Below, one piece after another: positions 38,820-49,218 of a DNA stretch of 64,000 nucleotides. Under the pieces are notes generated by a model that saw only the letters and a list, made by a program, of their open reading frames with translations, did no database searches and was not told where the DNA came from. Positions within the stretch are counted from its first letter, which is position 1, and every line of letters starts with the position of its first letter. Origin of the DNA: Marinimicrococcus sp033875255 (GTDB lineage: Bacteria > Pseudomonadota > Alphaproteobacteria > Geminicoccales > Geminicoccaceae); assembly GCA_033875255.1 (NCBI GenBank), contig JAWZSN010000016.1, forward strand, positions 71,956 to 135,955. The letters run 5' to 3'. Made by a program: the position numbers and the translations under genes.

Positions 38820-39914
38820 ATGACGCTTCTGTTCTCGCCCGCCAGCTTGCGCGGCATCGAGCTGCCCAACCGCATCGTCGTCTCGCCCATGTGCCAGTAT
38901 ACGGCCGAGAACGGATCGGCCAACGACTGGCACCTGATGCATCTGGGCCAGCTCTCGATGGGCGCCGGCGGCCTGCTCTTCACCGAGGCCACCCATGTCT
39001 CGCCGGAAGGCCGTATCACGCCCGGCTGCCTGGGCCTGTGGTCCGACGAGAACGAGCAGGCGCTCGACCGGGTGTTGAGCTTCTGCCGCCGCTATGGCGT
39101 GGCCAAGCTCGGCATCCAGCTCGCCCATGCCGGCCGCAAGGCCTCGACCCGCAGGCCGCTCGACGGCGGCGCGCCGCTGCCGCCCGAGGAGGGCGCCTGG
39201 ACGACCGTAGCCCCCTCGGCCCTGCCCTTCGGCGACGGCTGGCATGTGCCGAAGGCGGCCGACGAGGCCGATCTCGAGAAGATCCGCGGCGATTTCGTGG
39301 CCGCCGCCCGGCGCGCCGCCCGCCTCGGCATCGACGTCGCCGAGCTGCACATGGCGCACGGCTACCTCATGCACGAGTTCCTCTCGCCGATCAGCAATCG
39401 GCGCGGCGACGCCTATGGCGGCAGCCTCGAGAACCGCATGCGGCTGCCGCTGGAGATCTTCGAGCTGGTGCGCGAGGTATGGCCGGCGGACCGGCCGCTG
39501 GGTGTCAGGGTGTCGGCCAGCGACTGGGTCGACGGCGGCTGGAGCGTCGAGGAGACGGTGGCCTTCGCCCGCGAGCTGCGCGAGCGTGGCTGCGACTTCA
39601 TGGACGTCTCCTCGGGCGGCAACGACCCCCGCCAGAAGATCGAGCTCAAGCCCGGCTACCAGGTCGAGTTCGCGCGCCGGGTGCGCAGCGAGGCGGGCCT
39701 GCCGGTGATGGCGGTGGGTCTCATCACCGAGGCCCGGCAAGCCGAGGCGATCCTCGCCGAGGAGTGCGCCGACTTCGTGGCGCTGGCCCGCGGGGTCATG
39801 GACGATCCGCGCTGGGCCTGGCACGCGGCCCGCGAGCTGGGGGCCGAGACCGAGTATCCCGCCCAGTATATCCGTGCTCACCCCAAGCACTGGCCCGGCG
39901 CCGGCCGGCGCTGA
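38820..39914 (+). CDS. Old yellow enzyme family NADH:flavin oxidoreductase (YqjM-like)
   Basis: 364 residues. SPMCQYTAENG carries the Cys that tunes FMN in the YqjM class, QLAHAGRKAS the substrate-binding His region, and HMAHGYLMHEFLSPISN with DAYGGSLENR the FMN barrel. It would reduce activated C=C bonds with NAD(P)H. GGAG is about 9 bases before the ATG. Longer in-frame readings upstream are out of character. Confidence 0.9.
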   Translation: MTLLFSPASLRGIELPNRIVVSPMCQYTAENGSANDWHLMHLGQLSMGAGGLLFTEATHVSPEGRITPGCLGLWSDENEQALDRVLSFCRRYGVAKLGIQLAHAGRKASTRRPLDGGAPLPPEEGAWTTVAPSALPFGDGWHVPKAADEADLEKIRGDFVAAARRAARLGIDVAELHMAHGYLMHEFLSPISNRRGDAYGGSLENRMRLPLEIFELVREVWPADRPLGVRVSASDWVDGGWSVEETVAFARELRERGCDFMDVSSGGNDPRQKIELKPGYQVEFARRVRSEAGLPVMAVGLITEARQAEAILAEECADFVALARGVMDDPRWAWHAARELGAETEYPAQYIRAHPKHWPGAGRR

Positions 39915-39944
39915 GGGTCCACGAGAAACGACCGGGAGGTTTCG

Positions 39945-40913
39945 ATGCCGACGCGTTCCTACGCTCCGCCGCCGACCATGGACGTGCCGCGGTTCGCCGG
40001 TGTGGCGAGCTTCATGCGGCTGCCCTTCCTGCCTCTCGAGGAGGCGGGCGAGGTGCAGATCGGGCTGGTCGGCATCCCCTTCGACGGCGGCACCACCAAC
40101 CGGCCCGGCGCCCGCCACGGGCCGCGCCAGCTGCGCGATCTCTCCACCATGATCCGCATGCTCAACCAGGCGACCGGCATCCGCCCATTCTCGCTCGCCC
40201 GCTGCGCCGATCTCGGCGACAGCCCGGTCAACCCGGCCGACCTGCAGGACGCGCTCGCGCGCATCACCGGCTTCTACGAGAGGCTGCACGAGATGGGCAT
40301 CGTGCCGCTGAGTGCCGGCGGCGATCACACCGTCTCGCTGCCGATCCTGCGGGCGATCGCACGGCAGCGGCCGGTCGGCATGATCCATTTCGACGCCCAC
40401 ACCGACTTCTACGACAGCTATTTCGGCGGCTACCGCTATACCCACGGAACACCGTTCCGGCGCGCTGCGGAGGAGGGGCTGCTCGATCCGCGCCGGGTGG
40501 TGCAGATCGGCATCCGCGGCACCTCCTATGACGGCGAGGACGTCGAGTGGGCGCAGTCGCAAGGGGTGCGCATCGTGTTCATCGAGGAATTGATGGACCG
40601 CGGCGTGGACGCGGTGATGGACGAGGCCAGGGCCATCGTCGGCGACGGGCCTGTCTATGTCTCCTTCGACATCGACGGAATCGATCCCTCCCAGGCGCCG
40701 GGCACCGGCACGCCCGAGATCGGCGGCTTCTCGACCCACACCGCGCAGCGCATGGTGCGCCGTCTGCAGGGGCTCGACCTGGTGGGCGCCGACCTGGTGG
40801 AGGTGAGCCCGCCTTTCGACCCCTCGGGGCAGACCGCCTGGGTCGGGGTCAGCATCATGTTCGAGCTGCTCTGCGTGCTGGCCGACGCGGTCGCCCGCCG
40901 CGCCGCCGCCTGA
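39945..40913 (+). CDS. Agmatinase/arginase family ureohydrolase
   Basis: 322 residues. The binuclear manganese ligands are in AGGDHTVSLP, HFDAHTDFYD and SFDIDGIDPSQAPGTGTPE, all intact. The family includes agmatinase, guanidinobutyrase and proclavaminate amidinohydrolase; the exact substrate cannot be fixed. GGGAGG lies 6 bases upstream of the ATG. It follows the old yellow enzyme by 30 bases. Confidence 0.9.
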   Translation: MPTRSYAPPPTMDVPRFAGVASFMRLPFLPLEEAGEVQIGLVGIPFDGGTTNRPGARHGPRQLRDLSTMIRMLNQATGIRPFSLARCADLGDSPVNPADLQDALARITGFYERLHEMGIVPLSAGGDHTVSLPILRAIARQRPVGMIHFDAHTDFYDSYFGGYRYTHGTPFRRAAEEGLLDPRRVVQIGIRGTSYDGEDVEWAQSQGVRIVFIEELMDRGVDAVMDEARAIVGDGPVYVSFDIDGIDPSQAPGTGTPEIGGFSTHTAQRMVRRLQGLDLVGADLVEVSPPFDPSGQTAWVGVSIMFELLCVLADAVARRAAA

Positions 40914-40934
40914 GCGAGGAACCGGCTCGCCATC

Positions 40935-40957
40935 GGCGCCGTTGTGAGCACGGCGCC
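40935..40957 (+). terminator. Hairpin after the ureohydrolase gene
   Basis: GGCGCCGT (40935-40942) and ACGGCGCC (40950-40957) form an 8-bp perfect stem with a 7-base loop, 22 bases past the stop. No U-tract follows, so intrinsic termination is uncertain. Confidence 0.35.
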
Positions 40958-41002
40958 GCATGAGCGGCTGTGCCACGGTTCCTGGACAGGCGGAGTTTGG
41001 CC

Positions 41003-41290
41003 ATGCACGCGAGGATTGCCGTCGTTCTGCCGCTGGTGGGCATCGCAGCCGGACTGTCGGCCTGCGCGGGGCTCGAAGGGCGCTCCAAGCTCGAGCGCGC
41101 CGAGGACGCCTGCCGCGACGAGATCCGCGACGAGGACTATAAGCTGCGCAGATTCGAGGACGTGCAGCGGGGCGACGACAAGGTGGTGATCGGCGTGCGC
41201 CTCAGGCGCAACGGCGACGACTATCGCGGCTTGTGCATCTACGACGATGACGACGACGAGGCGCGGCTCGACGTGCAGCGCACCGACTAG
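41003..41290 (+). CDS. Small lipoprotein of unknown function
   Basis: 95 residues. Lipobox LSAC with Cys21 follows a hydrophobic signal, and the mature part is very charged, ending with a DDDDDE run and QRTD. GGAG lies 7 bases before the ATG. No family recognised. It converges on the HlyU gene 17 bases away. Confidence 0.65.
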   Translation: MHARIAVVLPLVGIAAGLSACAGLEGRSKLERAEDACRDEIRDEDYKLRRFEDVQRGDDKVVIGVRLRRNGDDYRGLCIYDDDDDEARLDVQRTD

Positions 41291-41307
41291 CCCGCCGCCG
41301 CGCCCGC

Positions 41308-41631
41308 TCAGCCATCGGCGCGGGGCGGGGGCGTGCGGAAGACGCGGTCGCCCTCCTGGTCGATGATCTGCCGCCCCTTGATGATCGCGAAGCTCTTCGC
41401 GTCGTCCGCCGAGGCGTGGGTGTCGGCGCGGATGAACTCGTGGCTCCTCATGCCCTCGGGGAAATCCTTCTCGATGATCCCCGAGGTCAGGAACTGGCCG
41501 CCGTGCGGGCGCGGGTGCGGGATGATGCGGTAGCCCTTGTACTCGACGGCGGCACTGCGGTCCGGGGCCGGGGGCTCGCCACCACCGCCGCCGCCGCCCA
41601 AGAGCTTCTTCAGCATGTCGCCCAGGCCCAT
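41308..41631 (-). CDS. HlyU family protein
   Basis: 107 residues. After a short helix and a run of seven Gly residues comes the conserved EYKGYRIIPHPRPHGGQF and TSGIIEKDF core of the HlyU family. Despite the family name, taken from the Vibrio haemolysin regulator, I see no helix-turn-helix. GGAGG sits 6 bases before the ATG at 41631; the ATG at 41637 is too close to it. Confidence 0.8.
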   Translation of the reverse strand: MGLGDMLKKLLGGGGGGGEPPAPDRSAAVEYKGYRIIPHPRPHGGQFLTSGIIEKDFPEGMRSHEFIRADTHASADDAKSFAIIKGRQIIDQEGDRVFRTPPPRADG

Positions 41632-41769
41632 GGCCATCCTCCGCTCCCCCGCGCCGCGCCCCGCGCGCGGCCTCTTTCTCTCGCGTCTGCCTGTTGGAGC
41701 GGCCGGCGGCTGTCAAGCCCCGCCAGGCAGCGGCATCGGCCGCCGTACCCCGGCACATGGGGAGAGGGG

Positions 41770-41856
41770 TTGTCCAAAGCTGCGTTCTCGCGGCGCCCGC
41801 CCCATGCCACAACCGTGAAGCGCGACCCCCGGGACTGGCTGGACGACGACGCTTGA
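41770..41856 (+). CDS. Possible 28-residue ORF coupled to the DMT transporter
   Basis: A TTG start preceded by a purine-rich GGGGAGAGGGG opens a short ORF whose product is basic, then acidic (DPRDWLDDDA). Its TGA overlaps the TTG start of the transporter in the sequence TTGA. The overlap and ribosome site argue for translation, either of a small protein or of a leader that couples translation. It could also be chance. Confidence 0.35.
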   Translation: MSKAAFSRRPPHATTVKRDPRDWLDDDA

Positions 41857-42749
41857 AAGACGCAGCGCCAACGACCGTGCAGGCGATCGGCCTGGTCTGT
41901 CTCGCCGGCCTGCTGTTCGTCGTGATGAACGCGATGGTCAAGGCGCTGATCGACGATCATCACCCGCTCCAGCTCATCTGGGCGCGCTACTTCTTCCATG
42001 TAGCCTTCGTGGTGGTGCTGTTCCCCGGCAAGCTGGCCGGCGTGCTGCGCACCGGGCAGACACGCGTCCATCTCGGCCGCTCGGTGCTGCTGCTGGGCTC
42101 CACCATCCTCAATTTCCTGGCGCTCACCAGCCTGCCTTTGGGCGAGGTGGCGGCGATCACCTTCACCTCGCCGATCATGGTAGCGGCACTTGCCGTGGCG
42201 GTGCTGCGCGAGCAGGTGGGCCTCGTGCGCTGGCTGGCGATCGGCGCCGGCTTCGGCGGCGCCCTCCTGATCGTCCAGCCCTCGGCTTCCGGCGTGAGCA
42301 GCGGTGCGGTGATGGCGCTGGGCTGTGCCGCCTGCTTTGCCGTCTACCAGATCAGCACGCGGATCGTCCGCGAGGCCGAGCCCATCGTCTCGCTGCTCTA
42401 TGGCGGGCTCGTCGGCATGCTGGCGATGAGCGTGGTGGCGCCGTTCGTCTGGCAGTGGCCGAGCCTCACCGACTGGCTCCTCTTCGCCCTGATCGGCGTG
42501 CTCGGAGCAGCCGGGCACCTGCTCGTCATCATGGCGCTGCAGCGCGCCGAGGCCTCGCGGATCAGCCCCTTCACCTACCTCCAGCTCGTCTGGGCGATGC
42601 TCGCGAGCTTCCTCGTGTTCGGCGACGTGCCGGGCATGTGGACGCTGGCAGGGGCGCTGGTCATCGTCGCCAGCGGCCTTTACGTCTACCGCCTCGACAT
42701 GCGGGAGAGGGCGGCGCTGGAGGCCGCCCGGCGGCGGGCCGGGGCCTGA
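41853..42749 (+). CDS. DMT superfamily (EamA) transporter
   Basis: 298 residues with ten hydrophobic helices and two EamA repeats (first from GLVCLAGLLFVVMNAMV, second from GAVMALGCAACFAVYQIS). Substrate unknown; such proteins export amino acids or small metabolites. The TTG at 41853 is preferred to a downstream GTG at 41877 because it fits the 4-base overlap with the short upstream ORF. Confidence 0.85.
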   Translation: MKDAAPTTVQAIGLVCLAGLLFVVMNAMVKALIDDHHPLQLIWARYFFHVAFVVVLFPGKLAGVLRTGQTRVHLGRSVLLLGSTILNFLALTSLPLGEVAAITFTSPIMVAALAVAVLREQVGLVRWLAIGAGFGGALLIVQPSASGVSSGAVMALGCAACFAVYQISTRIVREAEPIVSLLYGGLVGMLAMSVVAPFVWQWPSLTDWLLFALIGVLGAAGHLLVIMALQRAEASRISPFTYLQLVWAMLASFLVFGDVPGMWTLAGALVIVASGLYVYRLDMRERAALEAARRRAGA

Positions 42750-42786
42750 GCGGAACCCCGGCGCGCCGCCGCCTGGAGGAGGAAGA

Positions 42787-43194
42787 ATGGCCTACTGGCT
42801 GATGAAGACCGAGCCCGGCGATTATAGCTGGGAGCGGCTCAACGCGGACGGCGAGACCGAGTGGGACGGGGTGCGCAACCATCAGGCGGCGCGCAACATG
42901 CGCTCGATGAGGAAGGGCGACAGGGTGTTCTTCTACCGCTCGGTGGTACAGCCGGCGATCCTCGGCGTCATGCGGGTCTCGGCGGAATCGTTCCCCGACC
43001 CCGACGACGAGCGCTGGGTGCGGGTCAAGGTCCGCCCCGAGCTGCCGTTCGCCGAGGAGGTGAGCCTGAGATCCATCAAGATGGACCCCAGGCTCGAGGG
43101 CATCGCGCTGGTGCGCCAGTCGCGGCTCTCGGTGATGCCGATCAGCGAGGAGCACTGGGCGGTCCTCTGCGCCATGGGCGGGATCGAGCCCTGA
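42787..43194 (+). CDS. EVE domain protein
   Basis: 135 residues. MAYWLMKTEPGDYSWERL and WDGVRNHQAARNMRSMRKGD are diagnostic of the EVE (PUA-like) fold, proposed to bind modified nucleotides in DNA or RNA. GGAGGAGGAAG lies directly upstream. It overlaps or abuts the AbrB transporter reading frame downstream. Confidence 0.92.
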   Translation: MAYWLMKTEPGDYSWERLNADGETEWDGVRNHQAARNMRSMRKGDRVFFYRSVVQPAILGVMRVSAESFPDPDDERWVRVKVRPELPFAEEVSLRSIKMDPRLEGIALVRQSRLSVMPISEEHWAVLCAMGGIEP

Positions 43195-43265
43195 AGCGGC
43201 TGCGGACGGCTCGTCGCCCGGCCGCAGCCCTCCTCGAGCGGCTTCGGCCGGCGGCGCTCCGGCCG

Positions 43266-44288
43266 ATGCTCGCCGCCGTGACCCTGGCGCTGGCCGGCGG
43301 CGGCCTGTTCGAGCTCGCGGGCATTCCCCTGCCGTGGATGCTCGGGCCCATGCTGGCGACCACTCTCGCCAGCATGGGCGGCGCCCGGATCACCGTGCCC
43401 GCCGCCTGGCGGACGCCCGCCATCGTGGTGCTGGGGTTGCTGCTGGGCAGCTCCTTCACCGGCGACATGCTGGCCGGCATGCCGCGCTGGCTGCCGAGCC
43501 TCGCGGCCCTGCCGCTCTACATCCTCCTGATCGGCCTTCTGGCGCTGGTCTATATGCGCCTCGTGGCGCGGATCGACCCGCTCTCCGCCTATTTCTGCGC
43601 CACCCCGGGCGGTCTCGGCGAGATGATGATCCTGGGCGACCGGATGGGCGGCGACATGCGGCTCATCTCGCTGGTGCACGCAACCCGCATCCTGCTGGTG
43701 GTGTTCATCGTCCCCCTGGCCTTCGGCCTCGCCGGCTTCGATACCGGCAGCGCGCTGGACAGCGGCCCTGAGCCGGCGGGGGCGCTCGATCTTCTGGTGC
43801 TGCTCGGCTGCGGCGTCGCCGGCGCGTTCCTGGGCGGGGTGCTGCGGCTGCCGGCGCCGGGCCTTTTGGGGCCGATGCTGGCGAGTGCCGCCGCGCATCT
43901 GGCGGGCCTCGTGGACGGCGCGCCGCCCTTTGCCCTGGTGGCGGCAGCGCAGCTCGTGATCGGCGCCACCGTCGGTTGCCGCTTCAACGGCGTCTCGGTG
44001 GCCTCTTTCCTGTGGACGGTGCTGACCGGGCTCGGCCTCACCATCCTGATGCTGCTGGTGGCGCTGCTGTTCGGTGTGGCGCTGAGCTGGCTCACCGGCC
44101 TGCCCACGCCGCTGCTGATCCTGGCCTATGTGCCCGGCGGGATCACCGAGATGAGCGTCATCGCCCTCTCGCTCACCACCGATCCGGCCTTCGTCGCCAC
44201 CCACCACATCGTGCGGATCGGGCTGGTCGTCCTGATGGCGCCGATGCTCTTCAGGCTCTACCGGCGCTGGGCCCGCCTCGACGGTTGA
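43266..44288 (+). CDS. AbrB-family membrane transporter
   Basis: 340 residues from the first ATG; the frame is open back to the EVE stop at 43194, so the true start could lie upstream. Two repeats of GIPLPWMLGPML/APGLLGPMLAS and of ATPGGLGEMM/YVPGGITEMSV are typical of PF05145 membrane proteins (once mislabelled ammonia monooxygenase). About ten helices. Substrate unknown. A hairpin follows the stop. Confidence 0.8.
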   Translation: MLAAVTLALAGGGLFELAGIPLPWMLGPMLATTLASMGGARITVPAAWRTPAIVVLGLLLGSSFTGDMLAGMPRWLPSLAALPLYILLIGLLALVYMRLVARIDPLSAYFCATPGGLGEMMILGDRMGGDMRLISLVHATRILLVVFIVPLAFGLAGFDTGSALDSGPEPAGALDLLVLLGCGVAGAFLGGVLRLPAPGLLGPMLASAAAHLAGLVDGAPPFALVAAAQLVIGATVGCRFNGVSVASFLWTVLTGLGLTILMLLVALLFGVALSWLTGLPTPLLILAYVPGGITEMSVIALSLTTDPAFVATHHIVRIGLVVLMAPMLFRLYRRWARLDG

Positions 44289-44310
44289 GCCTTTGGCCCC
44301 TGAAAGGAAA

Positions 44311-44338
44311 AGGCCCGCCGCGATGCTGCGGCGGGCCT
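44311..44338 (-). terminator. Intrinsic terminator of ftsH (probably bidirectional)
   Basis: An 11-bp perfect stem, AGGCCCGCCGC (44311-44321) with GCGGCGGGCCT (44328-44338), and a 6-base loop. On the minus strand the stem is followed by TTTTCCTTTC, a good U-tract, so it mainly ends ftsH transcripts; it may also stop AbrB transcription. Confidence 0.8.
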
Positions 44339-44376
44339 CTCCGTCGTCGAAGCCTGTGCGGGAGCGCGGCGCTCCG

Positions 44377-46311
<1,935 letters not shown>

Positions 46312-46391
46312 GTTCCCGTCCCGATCGACATGCGCTCGTTTGCGAAAACAACGGGCGCAACAGGCATCACCCCTGCACCGCGCGGCTTAGG

Positions 46392-46415
46392 CTCGCTTAT
46401 CTTAGATAAGGCGAG
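46392..46415. repeat. Palindrome upstream of ftsH
   Basis: CTCGC-TTATC and GATAAG-GCGAG flank TTA, giving a nearly perfect inverted repeat with one bulged base at the tilS-ftsH junction, just outside the tilS stop. It may be an attenuator, an mRNA stability hairpin or an operator; no U-tract follows on either strand. Confidence 0.5.
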
Positions 46416-46422
46416 GGTAGTC

Positions 46423-47742
46423 TCAAACAACATTCGCCCCCCGGAAAGAAGGGGTAGCCAGGGGGATATGGGGGGCGAAGCACATCCGTACACCTCCGGG
46501 ACAGGAAGCCGCATCCGCCAACGGCGAGAAAGCCGCCGCTCCCTCCTCCCGGACCGCCGGCAGGGCTTCCACCGCGGCCGCCGGCACGCCCTGCCGGCGC
46601 AGCGTCGCGCGGGTCCCGGGCGCCAGCATGGCCCGGCCGGCCGGCCCCGCGGCGGCCACCTCGATGCGGCGGTCGGTCGCGGTGCTGGCGATCCTGAAGC
46701 GCCCGTCCCAAAGCGTCTCCCCGCCGGGCTCGAGCCACCCGCGCTGGGCGATGCGGCCGGCCTCGCGGCATGCGGCGAACCGACGCCCGGCCGCAGCCAC
46801 CCGGCAACCGCCCGCCGTCCGGCTGCCGGTCCCGCCCGGCATCGCCAGCCATTGCGCGAGGCGCGCCACCTGCTCGCCGCGCGGCGGCAGGCTGCGGCCG
46901 CCGACGCTGGTCAGGATCCGCGCCAGCACGCGCGCCCGTCCGGCCGGCTCGAGGGCGGCCAGCGCCGGTCGCTCGCAGCGCACGAAGCCCAGCGGATGGA
47001 CGCTCGCATGGGCGGCGAGGAAGGCGGCGTCGGCGAGATCCTCGGCGCGGCGCCGGGCGGCCATCTCGGAGCCGAGCGCCAGCCACGGCTCCGGCGCGAA
47101 GTCGGCGCTGCGGCGCAGCCTGCCCCGCGCGAACCGCTCCTCGCCGTTGCTCGGATCCTCGATCCATGCCTGGCCGGCCGCCGCGAGGCTCGCCACGAGG
47201 CGGTCCTTGGGCACCTCCAGCAGCGGACGGAGAAGGCGCAGGCCCTCGATCTCGCGAATTGCCGGGATGCCGGCGAGGCCGGCCGCGCCGCTCTTCCGCT
47301 CGGCCCGCATGGCGACCGTCTCGGCCTGGTCGTCGCGGTGGTGGGCGAGGAGGAGATGGAGGCTGCCCTGCCCGCGGCAGGCTTCGGCGAGGAGCGCGTG
47401 GCGCGCCTCGCGGGCATGGCGCTGGATCCCGGTCGACGGCTTGGGGCCGGTCCAGCGGAGGATCCGGGCCGCGACGCCGCGGGCGGCGAGCCAGCCGCGG
47501 ACCTGTGCCGCTTCGCCGGCCGAGGCCGCGCGCAGGCCGTGATCGACGATCAGCGCCAGGACTCTGCCGCCGCGGACCCCGGCCCAGCCGGCGGCGAGCA
47601 GGGCCAGGGCCATGCTGTCGGCGCCGCCCGAGACGCCGACGGCCAGGAGCGGGTAGCGCTCGAACGGGCCGAGGCGCTCCATCAGGCCGGCGAACTCGCC
47701 GGCTGTCAGGGGTGCCGGCACGGCCCGCCCGGTCTCAGCCAC
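46423..47742 (-). CDS. tilS: tRNA(Ile)-lysidine synthase
   Basis: 439 residues. The PP-loop GVSGGADSMALALL binds ATP, and RRSADFAPEP and the C-terminal WDGRF-containing domain are normal. It modifies C34 of tRNA(Ile2) to lysidine. The GTG start overlaps the end of cpoB by 8 bases; ribosome site is weak, consistent with coupling. ftsH follows, as in most alphaproteobacteria. Confidence 0.92.
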   Translation of the reverse strand: MAETGRAVPAPLTAGEFAGLMERLGPFERYPLLAVGVSGGADSMALALLAAGWAGVRGGRVLALIVDHGLRAASAGEAAQVRGWLAARGVAARILRWTGPKPSTGIQRHAREARHALLAEACRGQGSLHLLLAHHRDDQAETVAMRAERKSGAAGLAGIPAIREIEGLRLLRPLLEVPKDRLVASLAAAGQAWIEDPSNGEERFARGRLRRSADFAPEPWLALGSEMAARRRAEDLADAAFLAAHASVHPLGFVRCERPALAALEPAGRARVLARILTSVGGRSLPPRGEQVARLAQWLAMPGGTGSRTAGGCRVAAAGRRFAACREAGRIAQRGWLEPGGETLWDGRFRIASTATDRRIEVAAAGPAGRAMLAPGTRATLRRQGVPAAAVEALPAVREEGAAAFSPLADAASCPGGVRMCFAPHIPLATPSFRGANVV

Positions 47743-48574
47743 ATCCGGCGGCAGCGCGCTCCCGCACCAGCGCCTGCTTGATCGCCGCGGGGGCACCCGG
47801 GTGCCGCTTGTCGAGCTCGCTATAGGTCTGGCAGGCCTTCTCCTTGTCACCCAGCGCATTGAGCGACATGCCGAGCTTGAGGAGATTGTCGGGCGCCTTG
47901 GTCGCCTCGCCGCCATAGGCCTGGTAGTTGCGCGCGAAGGTCGCGGCGGCCTTCTGGTAGTCCTTGCTGAAATAGTAGGTCTCGCCCAGCCAGTACGAGG
48001 CGTTGGGCGCCAGGCGATCCTCGGGATAGTCCGCGAGGAAGCTCTGGAAGATCTGCTCCGCACCCTGCCAGTTGCCGGTCTGCAGCAGGGTCAGCGCCTG
48101 GTCGTAGCGCGCCTGGGCGCCCTCGACCGGGGTGACCCGGGCCTGCTGCTGCGGCGGGGTCGCGGCGTTGCCCGGCAGCGTGCCGAGGGAGTTGCTGCCC
48201 GGTGCGGCGGCCGTCGCCCGTGCCGGCGGCTGGGTGCCCGGCTGCGCCGGCGTCGCGGCGGGCGCCGCCCGCGACCCGTCGACGGCGCTCAGCCGCCGGT
48301 CGACATCGCCCAGGAGCTGGTCGTAGCGCCCCTGGAGGCGGCGCTGCTCGTACTCGAGCTCCTCGATGCGGCCGCGCATGCGGCGCAGCTCTTCCTCGAG
48401 CTGCATGACCCGGGCGGCGACCGCCGCCGGGCCTTGCGGGGCGGCCTGGACCGGCTGGGCCGGCACCAGGCCCTGCTGGGCCATGGCGCCGCCCGCCAGC
48501 AGGGCGAGCACGGCCGCGAGCGGCGCTGCGCGAAGGCGGCGCCGGCGGCTCGGGTTCGTTCCTGCCGCCTTCAT
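47735..48574 (-). CDS. cpoB: Tol-Pal system protein CpoB/YbgF
   Basis: 279 residues. A basic start and hydrophobic stretch form the signal peptide (cut near AMAQ). A coiled-coil region (RVMQLEEELRRMRGRIEELEYE) is followed by a Pro/Ala linker and three TPRs (ARYDQALTLLQTGNW onward). It coordinates outer-membrane constriction with peptidoglycan synthesis. The ATG shares one base with the pal stop. Confidence 0.92.
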   Translation of the reverse strand: MKAAGTNPSRRRRLRAAPLAAVLALLAGGAMAQQGLVPAQPVQAAPQGPAAVAARVMQLEEELRRMRGRIEELEYEQRRLQGRYDQLLGDVDRRLSAVDGSRAAPAATPAQPGTQPPARATAAAPGSNSLGTLPGNAATPPQQQARVTPVEGAQARYDQALTLLQTGNWQGAEQIFQSFLADYPEDRLAPNASYWLGETYYFSKDYQKAAATFARNYQAYGGEATKAPDNLLKLGMSLNALGDKEKACQTYSELDKRHPGAPAAIKQALVRERAAAGCG

Positions 48575-49119
48575 CAGTTGGTGACGTTGACCACGGTGAC
48601 GGCGCGCCGGTTCAAGGCGTAGGCGCTGTCGTTCTGGCCGTCGTCGAGGGGACGCTCCTCGCCATAGGAGAGGGTGAGGATGCGGTTGGAGGAGACGCCC
48701 GAGGCCGTCAGGTAGTTCTTGGCGGCGGCGGCGCGGCGCTCGCCGAGGGCGAGATTGTACTCGCGCGTGCCGCGCTGGTCGGCATGGCCCTCGATGGTCA
48801 CCGTCACGTTGGGGAACTGCTGCAGCCAGGCGGTCTGGCGGTCGAGGGTCTGGCGCGCGGCATCGTCGATGCTCGAGCTGTCGTAGGCGAAGAACACCCG
48901 GTCGCCGACATTGACCTCGAGGTCTTCCTGGCTGCCGGGGCCGACATTGCCCATGGCCGAGCCGCTGCCGCCCAGATCGGACGAGCCGATCCCCGACATG
49001 CCGCCCAGCCCGCCGGCGCTGCCCGCGCCGCCGGTGCTGTCGGTCATGCTGTCGCTCGTCGAGCTGCAGGCCGCGAGAAGGAGCGCCGCAGCGCCCATGG
49101 ACAACAATTTCAGCTTCAT
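48574..49119 (-). CDS. pal: Peptidoglycan-associated lipoprotein Pal
   Basis: 181 residues. Lipobox LAAC follows the signal, then a Ser/Gly-rich linker and an OmpA-like domain with EGHADQRGTREYNLALGERRA, which binds diaminopimelate. The in-frame ATG one codon upstream (49122) is equally possible; GAGG lies 8 bases from the chosen ATG. It tethers the outer membrane to peptidoglycan with Tol proteins. Confidence 0.94.
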   Translation of the reverse strand: MKLKLLSMGAAALLLAACSSTSDSMTDSTGGAGSAGGLGGMSGIGSSDLGGSGSAMGNVGPGSQEDLEVNVGDRVFFAYDSSSIDDAARQTLDRQTAWLQQFPNVTVTIEGHADQRGTREYNLALGERRAAAAKNYLTASGVSSNRILTLSYGEERPLDDGQNDSAYALNRRAVTVVNVTN

Positions 49120-49218
49120 CATGTGATCCTCAGACGTCGGAGCTAACGCGGCGGTCGGCACGTCCGGAGCCATCTGCGGCACGAATAACGGCATCGCTGG
49201 CCCCGCGCCGCGGCCGGA

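Noticed and set aside
41308..41631. ArsR-type regulator
   Set aside because: The HlyU family name suggests a regulator, but no helix-turn-helix is visible.
43194..43265. Longer N terminus for the AbrB transporter
   Set aside because: The frame is open back to the EVE stop, but contains no ATG/GTG/TTG with a ribosome site.
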